A stretch of DNA of 64,000 nt, taken from the NCBI GenBank assembly GCA_032768795.1, contig CP136490.1:3906001-3970000 (forward strand). The letters are read 5' to 3'. A program made the translations under genes and the position numbers. How positions within the stretch are numbered: the stretch's first letter is position 1; each line of letters starts with the position of its first letter. Under the pieces are notes generated by a model that saw nothing but the letters and a program-made list of their open reading frames with translations, searched no databases and was not told the DNA's origin. Of this stretch, positions 13,933 through 27,854 are shown in pieces. The stretch comes from Tremella fuciformis. Lineage: Eukaryota > Basidiomycota > Tremellomycetes > Tremellales > Tremellaceae.

Positions 13933-14720
13933 TCATGCGGTAGCCTCCTCGAGCTTGGCCTTTGGCTGCTTGAAGAATTGTAGACGGCGTTCTTCTCGCT
14001 CGGGTCGCGGCATAGACAGGCGGTCGGTTCCAGTGAGAGACTGTTGATCAGCTGGATCAAATCCGAAACGTCCATGGTCCTCACGTTGCCTGCAGCCGCA
14101 AACGTCCCAACGGCGGCGCCAAGGGCAGCACATGACCCGACAGCCATAGGAATGGAGCGAGCTGAGCTTGAGCGGTGACATGACACCTATTCATAGCAAC
14201 GCACCTCGCACACCAGCAATGAATCCTGCTGCACAACCGCCGGCAACACCGTTCAGCGCGTCATCAGTCTGCCAAATAAGCTTTGCCCCAGAAACCAAGT
14301 TTCTCGCGGCTCACTTCGCGGAAGTTTGATACTGCTGCTTGGGTGAAGGAGAAAGTGAAGCCCATGGCGGCTGTCTGGTTAGCATGAAGTCGAGGTCAAT
14401 GGCGCAATGACGAACCGAAGAATGCGATAGTCCCCCCTGTCCGGGTGACGATACCCATAGCGCCCTTGTCATGTCTGCAAGTCAATGACAGGACATCATC
14501 TGTGTGACTCAGATACCCACCTGTCCAAGGCGTTCTGCACCGCGCTGACAAGCAATCCCACACCTGCACTCTGCAGTCCGACCCGACCTGCAAGGTTCAT
14601 TGTCGAATGAGGGTGGAACATGTGGTGGCCGGCCTCGGAAGGAGAAGGAATGAGCAGTGCCGAGCGGCCCTGGGGAAGGGGAGCCAGCAGAGGCGATCTG
14701 GACGAGCTCGACGGTGTCAT
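13933..14720 (-). CDS. NADH:ubiquinone oxidoreductase B14.7/NDUFA11-like subunit (Tim17/22/23 fold)
   Basis: This is an accessory subunit of respiratory complex I in the mitochondrial inner membrane. The start ATG at 14718-14720 gives a Ser/Pro-rich leader of about 40 residues before MNLAGRVGLQSAGVGLLVSA. Glycine-rich membrane helices typical of the Tim17 fold follow across several short exons: HDKGAMGIVTRTGGTIAFF, AAMGFTFSFTQAAVSNFRE, DDALNGVAGGCAAGFIAGV and MAVGSCAALGAAVGTFAAAG. A final intron (donor in GGCAAC|GTGAGG near 14086) leads to the charged C-terminus PEREERRLQFFKQPKAKLEE, ending at TGA 13933-13935. The general Tim17 fold is shared with import proteins, but the C-terminal charged tail and helix pattern fit the complex I member best. 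Confidence 0.75.
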
Positions 14721-15112
14721 TGTGTCTGGGTGCCGCACCGCGCTCGACAGATGAGAGACAATCTCAGCGAAGTCACCGTCCAATCCAGCAGCAAGAGTTG
14801 GATGGCTCAGGGATCCAAGCTAATTTCCCACCGTGGCATTAGGACAAGCTCATCGACCGGTCGGAGGCGCCTGCTTTATCATTTTGATGCGGTCATTAAC
14901 CGGGACCCGCCGCGGTCCAGTGATGGGATGCGATTGCCCCATGACCTCCTTCCTTCCTTGTACTCTGCCTCACCTACACCGCAAGGGTACTCTGAAGCTT
15001 CGCGCTCGACTCTATCCATCTCTCACTTACATAGGGCTGCTCCAGTCTCGCCGCTCGCCATCTCAAATCCCATTTCGACCTTGAGCACGGCCAGCTCTCA
15101 ACCCGGGCCACC
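14721..15112. promoter_or_regulatory. Divergent promoter: complex I subunit / UBC8
   Basis: A 392-bp gap between two divergent start codons. The side next to UBC8 is rich in C and T. No specific transcription-factor site is assigned. Confidence 0.4.
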
Positions 15113-16285
15113 ATGATAAGTCCCTCCACCTCGACGCCGAACCCGCAAGGCGACCACACTGGGCGACGATGCTGACTGCAGTACAGCTCTCCAAAGCGCC
15201 GTGTTGACACGGACGTCATGAAGCTGTACGCTGCCTCTCTTTCTGCTCAATCGTATATCGCTGATACAGCTCCTCCATGCTTTCCGACCTCTTTGCCACC
15301 CACCCGTCACCGTCATCACGGACCCTTATCGCGCCATACATTATTGTGCTTCTTGCGCGTTCGGCCGACAGCTTGATGTCCGACTACCAAGTCACGTTGG
15401 TGAACAATAAGATGTCAGAGTTCTACGTCAAGTTCAAAGGACCAGCAGAGAGTGAGTTGGCCAATGCATACCTCTCGCCCCGACCTCGCTCTATCTCAGA
15501 CCCTGCGCCCTCAGGGCCGGGCCGGAGAACCGATCTCAGACGCCTTATTTTACTTGTGCCAGACGTGGCGCATTCCAATCCGCTCTCTGCGACATGGGAG
15601 TTGGCTGACGATCTGCAGCTCCGTTCGCCAATGGAGTATGGAAGATACATGTCGAGCTCCCGGAGCAGTTCCCCTACAAATCGCCTAGCATTGGCTTCAT
15701 GAACAAGATCTTTCACCCGAATATCGACGAGCTGTCAGACCTTCTCAACACCTTGCGAGCCAAGCTGATGGGTCTAGAAGCGGGAGCGTTTGCCTGGACG
15801 TCATCAATCAAACATGGTCGCCAATGTTTGGTAAGCTTATGAACAGTCGACGCCGACGTGCAGAGCTGATGACAGAATTGATCAACATCTTCGAGATCTT
15901 CCTCCCTCAACTTCTTCGCTACCCAAATCCGGCCGATCCCCTAAATGGAGAAGCGGCAGCTCTCCTTATGCGTGATCCAGCGCAATACAACAAGAAAGTC
16001 GAGACTTATGTCGCACGCTTCGCGACTCCAGAAGACGCAGAACAGGCAGGAGAGGACGAGGACGATAGCGATGACGATCTTGACCTGAATCGCAAACCAA
16101 AGCCGCAACCTGCTACCAATGGCCATACCAACGGTGCGGCGAACGGTACAGCGTCGAATGGCAACGGTACTAGCAATGGTAACGGTCACGTCGATGGAGC
16201 CGAGGACGAAGACGACGACGACAAGATGAGCGATATGGGGGAGTTGAGTGATGGTGACGAGTTCATGGGTGAGATGGACGACTAG
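15113..16285 (+). CDS. UBC8: Ubiquitin-conjugating enzyme E2, Ubc8/UBE2H type
   Basis: Ubc8 is the E2 that works with the GID/CTLH E3 ligase to degrade gluconeogenic enzymes. The expected N-terminus [15 protein letters not shown] is obtained exactly if ATG 15113-15115 is joined to AGC at 15185, an intron of 69 nt beginning ATAAGT and ending GCAGTAC. The next exons give [53 protein letters not shown], then [17 protein letters not shown] with the catalytic Cys, and [23 protein letters not shown]. The C-terminal tail is about 100 residues, Asn/Gly/Thr-rich and then strongly acidic, as in UBE2H orthologs, ending at TAG 16283-16285. Most introns are canonical GT-AG; only the first is unusual. Confidence 0.9.
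15116..15184 (+). other. Probable AT-AC (U2-type) intron in UBC8
   Basis: The donor reads ATAAGTCC directly after the start codon. The acceptor side reads CTGACTGCAGTAC, with a good CTGAC branch sequence. Removing 15116-15184 gives M-S-S-P-K-R-R, the N-terminus conserved in this E2 family. None of the GT donor/AG acceptor combinations I tried between the ATG and the conserved exon restores the frame. An AT-AG alternative ending at 15181 would add one Tyr. Confidence 0.6.
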
Positions 16286-17161
16286 AGAGCCGAGAAGTAG
16301 GTCAGAACGGCATAACAGCATCGGCATCTGTCATCTACGGCATTTCACCACTTTCACGACAACGTCCCTTGGTCATTCGGCTTGTCCCTTTTCCTCTGCA
16401 CGCTCATTTGCCATACCTTAGCTTCTTCGTGTTGTATGAACGCATTTGTTGCCGGATTGCTTACCCCTGAGACGGAGCTGCTCATCCCAGATCCACGGCA
16501 TGATCGAGTTTGCCCTTATCGACTGAAACACCGTTCAATTCACTCAAACCGTGCACCGTCTGCGGCAAGATCCTCAGCTTCGCTGCTTCGCAGAGCGAGA
16601 GCGCATCGGTGAATCATTTCGGCCCTGTCACCTTGCATCCTTTGGCGGGTACGCAGCCGTAATCGGCCTCGAAAGGACCCAGTTGGCGACATCGCTCCTT
16701 TGTCGCAGCCGCTCATCGTTCTCGGAGCGGGCATGACGAATCATTCAAGTCGACTGCTGAGAGTGCCAATTTCCTTTGACGGACGTGCAGCTGATCTGGA
16801 AAGCCTGTCTGACAAGGCGGTGAACGGGCTTTGGCTCCTTCTTGACCGGCCAGCAGCCCCTTTGTGCTTTACGCGCAGAGGGGTCGAGGTGCCCTTCTGA
16901 CGCTGACCCCACTGGCATACCTGCAACACGCAACTCGCCTTGTCCTCCCCCTTCTTGGGAACCCACGCTGTCTGCTGATTCCTTCCTCTGCTCATCACTT
17001 CTTGTTGACTTGCTCACTTTTCTCACTCGTCTGCGAAAGTCGGCGAGAAACCCACCAGTCACTCTTTCACCCTTCGAGGCGCCGGACGCCCATCGAGCCC
17101 AACATCACTTTACCGACCCTCACAAATCGGGTAGCGGCTGCTAGGGAGTGATGCCGGCGTC
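16286..17161. other. Intergenic, no gene identified
   Basis: About 880 bp between UBC8 and the following plus-strand membrane-protein gene. The last 250 bp are C/T-rich, as expected just upstream of a transcription start in these fungi. Open frames on either strand look non-coding. Confidence 0.45.
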
Positions 17162-19603
17162 ATGACGAGTCAGTTCCTCCCCGACACTTCGCCGCTGTTC
17201 GACTATGGCCAGCGGTGGCAGGCCGGATATGCGAGGAGAGCAGACGGGTACGACCAGACATACCACAGCGTGTCCAATGCGACGGCGTACATCTACCTCA
17301 ACTTGACAAGTGAGCTTCTGATCCACCTCCTTGCCCGAGGCCCTTGCTTCCTCTGTCTCACGCGTTGCGCCCTTCGCTGATGCCAGCCACCTCCTTCGGG
17401 TTCTCAACATCAACGACGACATCTTGTCCACTCGAATACTCGATCAACGCCTCGTCCTACGTGTCCGCCTGCCCCTCCGGCTCGTCGAGCGCCAGCATCT
17501 CCAACCTCCCTTTCGGGGCACATCAGCTCAGAGTGCGCACAGCCACCACCGACTCCGTCCAGTTCTACGGCATCGCCGCCTCGGCGCCCTTGCCCGACGG
17601 CACGTATACGAATTCCACCCTGGACAATACCGACCCCGCCTTCACGTGGTCAGACGGGTGGACGCACCTCGTGAGCGACGGCACGCGGGGCACGGTGGCC
17701 AACGCGACCGTCGTGGGCGAGTACGACGACCGCAGCGGGTTCTACAACTCGTCCGCGTCGATTAGCACGGCCCAGGGAAGCAGTGTGGAGCTGCATTTCG
17801 CAGCGACCGCGGTGTACCTGTACGGAATGTCTGGTCCCGCAGGCGGCGAGGCGGCCGTGTGGCTGGACGATGTGTTGATGAACAACCTGAGTCTGGTGGT
17901 GAGTCCTCCTCAGAACAGAGTCCCGAGTCCCTGGTCGAGGATTGAGCTGACAATGCAGACGCCATGGAATGCCTACTCGTCATTGCTTTTCGTCCAGTCT
18001 GGCATGAACGACACGACGTCGCATACCCTGCGCCTGATCAATAGTGTCCCTGGCAAAGAGCTGCTGGTGGACTATGCCATCCTCACTCGCCCCGTCCCGA
18101 AATCATCACCCAAGTGAGTCTCCCCTCTCCTTCCACCCCATCCCCCTGCAGTCTCACTCGTTTGGAACTGGTCGCCGCTTACTGTACACCAGGTCCAACC
18201 TCACCGCCATCGCCAGCGGCGTCTCGGCCGGCGTCGCCGTCCTCCTCATCGCCACCGTCATCCTCTACCTCGTGCTCACGCGGCGCAAACCCCCGCGCAC
18301 CCCACGGACGCAATACGCATTCTCCACGGGGGTCGCGTCCAGCAGCTCGCGCAGTCCAAAGAGCTGGAAGAGCTGGACGAAGCATGCGGCTTCGGCTTCT
18401 CCCGCACCGTCGACCGCGTCGTCCGGCCGTGCGCACTCGGCTGCGGCGGAGGACTGGGCGATGCCGCCGACGTATCCGGATTACATCCCTTATCAGTCTC
18501 CTCGCCGCTCGCCGCCACCGGAGGACGTGTCGCGCTGGAGCGCCGCCTCGTCGGTCCCGCCGGGCGTGGTGGGTGCTACGCCCGGTGCGGCGGGCTGGCT
18601 CGTGCAGTCTCGAGACGCGCAGGCGCACTTGCCGCCGTCGGCCAGACAGCCGCAGGAGCCTGCACGGACCCCGTCTACGGCCAACATCACACTGGGCGGC
18701 AAACGACTCAGTCCCGGTAGAGACAGGGACCGCCTGCGCCCGCCGCCGCTCGCGCGGCGTGGCACCCGCGACAAGTACGACGATATTTCCCTCGGCGCCC
18801 TCTCGTCTGCCTACACCGGCACTGGGACGGCCACTCCCAGCCCGAGCGACGATGCCTCGGGCATCTTCTCGCCCACAACCCCCTCGTCCGTCCTGCAGGG
18901 CGTGACGGTCCGTGCGGGCCTCGCCACGCGCTCCGTCGCGCGCATATGGTCTTCCCATCCCACAGGCAACAACAGTTCGTCCTCGGCCCCTAACAGCACG
19001 TACGACCGGCCCTCGACGTCCCCGCGCCCCCCACTGGCTGTTTTTCCCCCTTCGTCGTACTCGCACCACCCAAATTCGTCCTTTTCTCAATCCACCTCGG
19101 CCTTCGCTACCGGCTCTGGCTCTGGCTCCCCCTGTGGCCGCCACACGCCGACGACCGACTACACGCGCTCGAACACGCCCTTCACACCGTCGTCGTCGGA
19201 GCGCCACACGCTGCGGCGCGGAGTGAGCATCAAGTCTGTCAAGACGATGCGCTCGTTCTTCTCCGCGCTCTTGCACGGCGTGCCGACGCCCGATGCTCCA
19301 GCGCTGCCGCAGCCGGCCGCGCGCCCAGATAGCGGCATCTTCCCCATCACAGCGGCCGTGTCGCGCTCCAACTCTGTGCAGTCGCACCTGCCCTCAGCGA
19401 GCACGACCGATCTGCGCTCGTCGCCAGCGCGGGACCCCCCACCGCTGGCGATTGGGGGACGGCCCGCCTATGCGGGCTTTGGGCAGGGGCGGCCGATGGG
19501 ACTGGATCTGAGCGACGCGGGACGTGCGGGGGGCAATATGATCATAGAGCTCAGCCCGGAGAGTCCCATCACCACGTTTTCCAGACCCGAGAGCCGGTGG
19601 TGA
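17162..19603 (+). CDS. Single-pass membrane protein with extracellular beta-sandwich-like region and long cytoplasmic tail
   Basis: The start is ATG 17162-17164. The ectodomain of about 260 residues is rich in Asn-X-Ser/Thr sites and has two related blocks, one around YDQTYHSVSNATAYIYLNL and one around DGWTHLVSDG to SSVELHFAATAVYLYGM. Such galactose-binding-like folds are common in basidiomycete surface proteins. Introns lie near 17310-17384, 17900-17959 and 18114-18192. A single membrane helix (GVSAGVAVLLIATVILYLVL) is followed by basic residues (TRRKPPRTPR) and about 400 residues of Ser/Pro/Thr-rich cytoplasmic tail. There is no clear cleavable signal peptide, so membrane insertion may depend on an upstream exon that is not seen. 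The family is widespread in Agaricomycotina and unnamed. A cell-surface sensor role is inference. Confidence 0.75.
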
Positions 19604-21413
19604 TTTCCATATCCACATCTACATATGTATCAGTCGGCGCCACTCTTGTCCCGCTCAAACACCCCTGCCCTGAAACAAGGTGTTCGGCGAGGAGACGTGC
19701 CTTGTTTACGTTGTTTTCCCGGTCGGACCGACCCTGAACTGTACCCAGCTGCTGCAACTGGTTGTGGGATTCGGGGTGCTCGTACTCCACCGTCAGTGTC
19801 CGTCGCCGTAGTCTATATCTACATGTCACCACCAGGTGGTCGCTGCGACAGTGCTATCAGCAGCTGAGGCTGCCCCACTCCATCCACATTCGTTTGCCAT
19901 TGTACTTGCAGCACACTTCGTGGGTAAACCTTGCCTGTCCACCCGGCTATAGCCAGACGCGTCGACTCGGGCTTCGGCAACCTCGCATGCAAAGTCAAAG
20001 TCGGTTTATAATTCGAATCGTATTCACCAATCCAGCTGCTTCTCCTTGGCTTCGCAGCATCGCAGCATCCTTTGCTCTGATCGCATCTCCTCCGACAACT
20101 CCACTCGCTCTCGGGCATTGTCTGTGCGTTTCATGCCCCAAGCCAACGCGGAGAGATTATCCTTGCCGGCTTGGTCGACAGCACAACAACACCGCCTCGT
20201 CCCCGCACCGTCCCTCCGACTCCCCCGTACTCGATGACTCGCTGAACCCCCTTTACACTTCTCCACCGTCAGTCAGCCTCGAGACGTTGTATACCGTGTA
20301 CGCACCGCTGTAGCCAACACCACCGCCCTCGCGCTCTGCAGGCCAGAGCACAACGCTCGTTTCCCTTCCTCGTCTGACTTGCCCGGTCCGGTTGAGCCAA
20401 GCAGGCTAGCGGGCTAGCGATCACTGTACTGTACACATCAGGCGATCCCATCATTCAACGCCCCCCTCCCCCCGCCCCGACGCCCATCGTTCGGCTCGCT
20501 CCCAATCCCCTTCCCACAAACAATCGCTCTGCCGTCACCTGCCCAACACTGTCCGCCGAGATCGGTCGAGCGTGGGTCCAGGGCGCTCTGCCATAGCCCA
20601 TGACCCACCCCACTCTGGCCATCAAGCGAGCAGTCAGCTGAGAGAGCTGCACCCCAGACAAGAGTCAGTCTCAGGGACAAGAAGCACGAGGGCGATCAAA
20701 CGGATAGCAAGGGGGCCTTGACCATCACCAACCAGCGCTCGGCCGTTGCCGGAAGTCATAGTGTCAGACATATGTAAGTGCACCCCTTCGCCACCCCCCC
20801 TAACCCCCCTCGAGTACTGTCTCGCCTCGCATCTGCTCATCGCCGCCGCCGTGCATGCCGAACAGCATAGCACGGCCACTGGTATTGTCTCGTGTGACGG
20901 CCCAAACCCCTGGAGATCCCCGGAATCCCTTTGCTCGGCTTCCTTCCTTCCTTCTCGGTCACACATCCAACATCCCCCTTACCATCATCCCTCATACCCG
21001 GCAGAGAGCGACAGCTGATCAATTGTCCATCTAGACATCGGTCCTTTGTCCACTCGCTCGCCCACGTCTCATCACTTCCTAGCACCACCCCATCTCTCTC
21101 ACACGACTCGACTTCTTACTCGTAACCAGTGGCGGTGCATATCCTCTTGCGAGACCTTGTTGGGAACTCAACACGGGGTCGGCGCGATCACATCATCCCT
21201 TTGGCGCCGCCATCGTAGCCGTCCTGCACCCCCTTCCCATCCCTCTTGGCCTGCACCGGACGCACCGAGCGCAGCGCCCAGACCCATCCACTTCCGACGC
21301 GTAGATCCTCTTCCAACCTCTCCTGAGGATCCAACTCAAAATCTGCCTCTCACTTTGATTTCACTTACAAGAGCGCCATACACGATAGCGCGCCCTTGCC
21401 TCCCTCTTCCACC
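19604..21413. other. Long intergenic region upstream of the Rab-like gene
   Basis: About 1.8 kb without a recognisable gene. Many segments are C-rich pyrimidine tracts (for example around 20460-20540 and 20790-20815). Short ATG-led frames occur, but none shows a protein family. It may hold a long promoter, a leader with upstream ORFs, or a non-coding RNA; the sequence alone does not decide. Confidence 0.4.
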
Positions 21414-24032
21414 ATGAGCGTGGTCGCTCCCCCGCTCCCGCACCAGCCCTTCTCGGATTCCGAGCTCTTTGGTGCGGGTCCACTCTCCTCCTCACAGCAA
21501 TTACCACCCCCGCCTCCGGCCCCGCCGCACGAGGTAGGCACAGGTGTCGAGTTTCCTGCCTCAGGACCTCCCACCGGTCAGTTGCGCCTCCCCTTCCCTC
21601 CGTTCCAGCATCGCCACTCCTCGCCCTTCCCCATGACACAGTCCTTCTCCGCGCTCGGCAAACCCGAGCCAGCGGCGCCACTGCCCAACCCCCGCGAGAT
21701 CCTGTCGAGCACGCCGCCGCCACCACCGCCGAAGCCGTCAACATCTGCCCTGCCCCACGTCGCCCACGATATATTACCTGTCCAGCTGCCCCCAACCCCG
21801 GAACCCTCACCACCTACCGCTGGCAAGATCCTCTTCACGCCTGTCATGGTTGCTCTAGCTCCACCTGCCGTCGAATCGAGTCCCCCTGGCCTTCACGTCG
21901 AAGAAGTGAGGGTTTCGTCCGATTGGGAAGGGTCGCCACGCGCAGATGAGATCCCTCGTCGGTCTCCGGTAGTGTCGATTGAAGATCTGCTGTCAGAAGT
22001 CAAAGAGCCTCCGTCACAGGATGCCTCCGCCAGTCGAGCACGGGCCAAGACGGTCATAGGGTCCGAGGGTAGCTCTAGCAGTCGCACGAGCACCGTGCCC
22101 GAGCCTCGACCCCTGCAGCCGGCTCGCAAGACGGCCATGGGACCGCCTCACCATCGCGTCAAGCGGAGTCAGACTGCCATACCCCTGCCAAAGTCGGTCC
22201 GCATGCAGGAGACGAAGAGCGCACAGGAGCGGGCTAGAGCACGACCAGGACTCCCCTCTCGCCGCGGTAGTCATGCGCCCTCGGCGCCCTCCCCTGCTCT
22301 TCAACGCTCACTCACCGATGCCAGTACCCCTCCCCGATCCCATGTCCTCGCTGCTTCCACGTCGGCCCTGCCTCCTCCAGATCTAGGTGGTCCAGACGGT
22401 CTAGAAGCCAAGGTCGTCCTTCTCGGCTCGCAGGGTGTTGGCAAGACCTCCCTAATTCTCAGATACACCACTCGAAAATTCACCCCTCAGCCCGCGACCA
22501 TCGGTTCCTCTTTCCACACCCGGAAGCTCATACAGCACGGAACGCAGGTCCGCCTCCAAATATGGGACACCGCCGGCCAGGAGAGATTCCGATCGATGGC
22601 TCCGATGTATTATCGTGGATCTCACGTTTGTATCCTCGTCTACGATATCTCGGACAGGCAAAGCTTTGACGATGTATACAGCTGGCTTGAAGAGCTGGGC
22701 AGGACCGTGTCGAAAGAGACCTTGATCTTCGTGGTGGGCATGAAGACGGATCTAGCGGCTAAGAGGGCGATAAGGTCAGCTTCTGGAAAGCACCAGGTCG
22801 GCCATAGCTGACGAACAGCTTTGGAGAGGCTCGTGAAACGATCAAACGCTGGCTGACGCCACCCTCACCACCTGTCGCGCCGACTCCGCTGTCCGTCCCC
22901 GCACGAGGAATCTTCCGCCGCGAGACTAGCCAATCCCGTCCGGAATCTGCAGTTTCGAGTCCTGCACCGGTGCGGTCGTACTCGCACGGCGCCCTGGCCT
23001 CCCTCAACACAGTCGAGCCTCCCACGTTGCGACTGCCCGCGCTTCGGCTCGAAGTGCCCATCCTGCCGGCTCCTTCGCACGAGGATGCGAAAGCAGCCCG
23101 TGCCGCTCGAGTTGAACGGCACCGTTCCTCACTGTCCATTTCCGTAGCCCGACCGACTGTCAAGGTGACCTCGCCGACGTCACCTACACAGGTCACCTTT
23201 CCAGATCTGCAATCGCCCTCGAAAGCTACTCACGCCACCTATTCTGAGCTTGCTCGTGCTGCCCTCACGCCGACGGCCCGTCAGTCGAGTCGCTTCTCCT
23301 TTTCTGGCCTGCTGGGCTTTGCGACCGTGGAGGAGAAGAGCGAGGCGGCTTCGAGCCTTGCTCGGCTCGCAGAAGAGCATCCTCCGACAAGAAGCGCCTC
23401 ACCCGACCCACCGAATACAGGAGGGTGGTCGCCTTTCCGCAGCAGTATGCCTGTTACTCCCCCTCGAATACGCACCGAGTCGTCACCATTGTTCAACTCG
23501 AATATCGGTATCAACGAGCGCCGTCGGTCGGAAGACTGGTCCGGGCGAAGTTGGCGAGCCGGTCAAGGACCAGCGGTCGAAGATGTTCTGGGCGAGTTTG
23601 GTGAAGCAGTGCGCAAAAAGGCCAGTGGCGAACTGCTGGTACCGAGTCAACAGCCTCAAGGCTCCGCCTACATGAGGCGTCCACGAGGCAACAGCCTGGG
23701 CGCCGACACTCGTCTGAAAGAGCGGGATCGGGATACGCCACGATCAAGCATCAGTGATGACGATGCACAGTGGGGCGTGCAGGTGGAGCACATCCGCCTG
23801 GGCGAGTGCAGCGCACTAACAGGAGAGGGTGTGTTCATCACTTCTTAGCAACACGAGGCGGGAGCTCATGTCAGGCGTCGAAGCTCTCTTCAAGACCCTG
23901 TCGGCCATGCTGGTCGACAAGAAAGACAACATTGAGCGCGAGCGCATACTTCGGCACAAGAACAGCATTATGCTCACCGCGCCCGAAGACGACCCCGCCG
24001 AGAAAGCAGCCGGTCGAGGCTGTTGCGTATGA
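21414..24032 (+). CDS. Large Rab-like small GTPase with a split G domain
   Basis: Three exons (21414-22774, 22819-23828, 23875-24032) give about 842 residues. Residues 1-330 are Pro/Ser-rich and disordered. The GTPase core follows: P-loop GSQGVGKTS (about residue 337), switch I region TIGSSFHTRKL, switch II WDTAGQERFRSMAPMYYRG, then VYDISDRQSFDDVYSWLEEL. The base-recognition segment reads VVGMKTDL, so the usual Asn of NKxD is Met. After SFGEARETIKRWL about 315 disordered residues intervene before ECSALTGEG (the SAK-type G5 motif) and the last helix VEALFKTLSAML. The protein ends GRGCCV, a CCX-type geranylgeranylation end. The core looks like the Rab5/Rab21/Ypt group; subfamily is uncertain. 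Membrane trafficking is the expected role. Confidence 0.85.
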
Positions 24033-24468
24033 CTCGCGTCCCCATCAATATTCCCCTCAATAACTTCACTCTCCGCTGACGACTACGACTCTGATACGAT
24101 ACCACGACCATTGACGACCCCGATCACCATCACGATGATATCACGACCGTTCCATGCCCCTCATGTGTCCTTACTACCCCGCATCTCGTCTTATAATCCG
24201 GCAAGCCCATTGTCACTATACCTACCATTTACTACTGTCTGTTCGCGCGCCTGTTTGTCTATCTCCGCTGTGCAATCGCCTCGCCGCATGCTCTGCTCCG
24301 GCTCCGGGACACGAGTTGGGTTTATCTGGGTCTGGAGGTCTCTGCATGTCTTGTACCTGGCGGCTGGGCCGTCTATGCATCGCGCTCTGCATGTTCTCGC
24401 TCAACTCTATGCATTGTTGGTCTGGTGATGTCGACCGTGATCCTGATCTGCCGCTAGCCTTATAAACA
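24033..24468. other. Intergenic between convergent genes
   Basis: About 436 bp between the 3' ends of the Rab-like gene (plus) and PFK1 (minus). It should contain both 3' UTRs. No coding signal is seen. Confidence 0.5.
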
Positions 24469-27556
<3,088 letters not shown>

Positions 27557-27854
27557 GGCCGAGCGCTTCGCCCGTGCCGGCTGCCGATACCAGAAGCAAG
27601 ATAGAGAGTATCAGAGACGAGTGTTGATGGGTGCAAAGGGTATGTAGTGACCAGAAGCTGAAATTGTGAGAGAATGGGGGTGCAGGGTCAGGGACCAACT
27701 TCGGCGTCATCGACCAGTCAAGTCCCGACGGAAATTTCGGCAGACAATTGAGCGATTTAGCGACGAACAGTGCACAGACCACCTTCATATCATGCATCTC
27801 TCCATGATCAAACGCTCTGTGCGAAGTCGAGTGTAGCATGCCATACGACCCAAG
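27557..27854. promoter_or_regulatory. Divergent promoter: PFK1 / RRG7
   Basis: 298 bp between two divergent start codons. No specific site is assigned by eye. Confidence 0.4.

Noticed and set aside
15226..15371. Shorter intron in UBC8 using the acceptor near 15268
   Set aside because: It would shift the frame. The acceptor at 15371 restores KLLMSDYQV, which fits the E2 family.
18179..19387. 402-codon open frame on the minus strand
   Set aside because: It is the antisense of the Ser/Pro-rich tail of the membrane-protein gene. The translation is Arg-rich and monotonous, as expected from GC-rich shadow frames, while the plus strand has exon-intron logic and a membrane helix.
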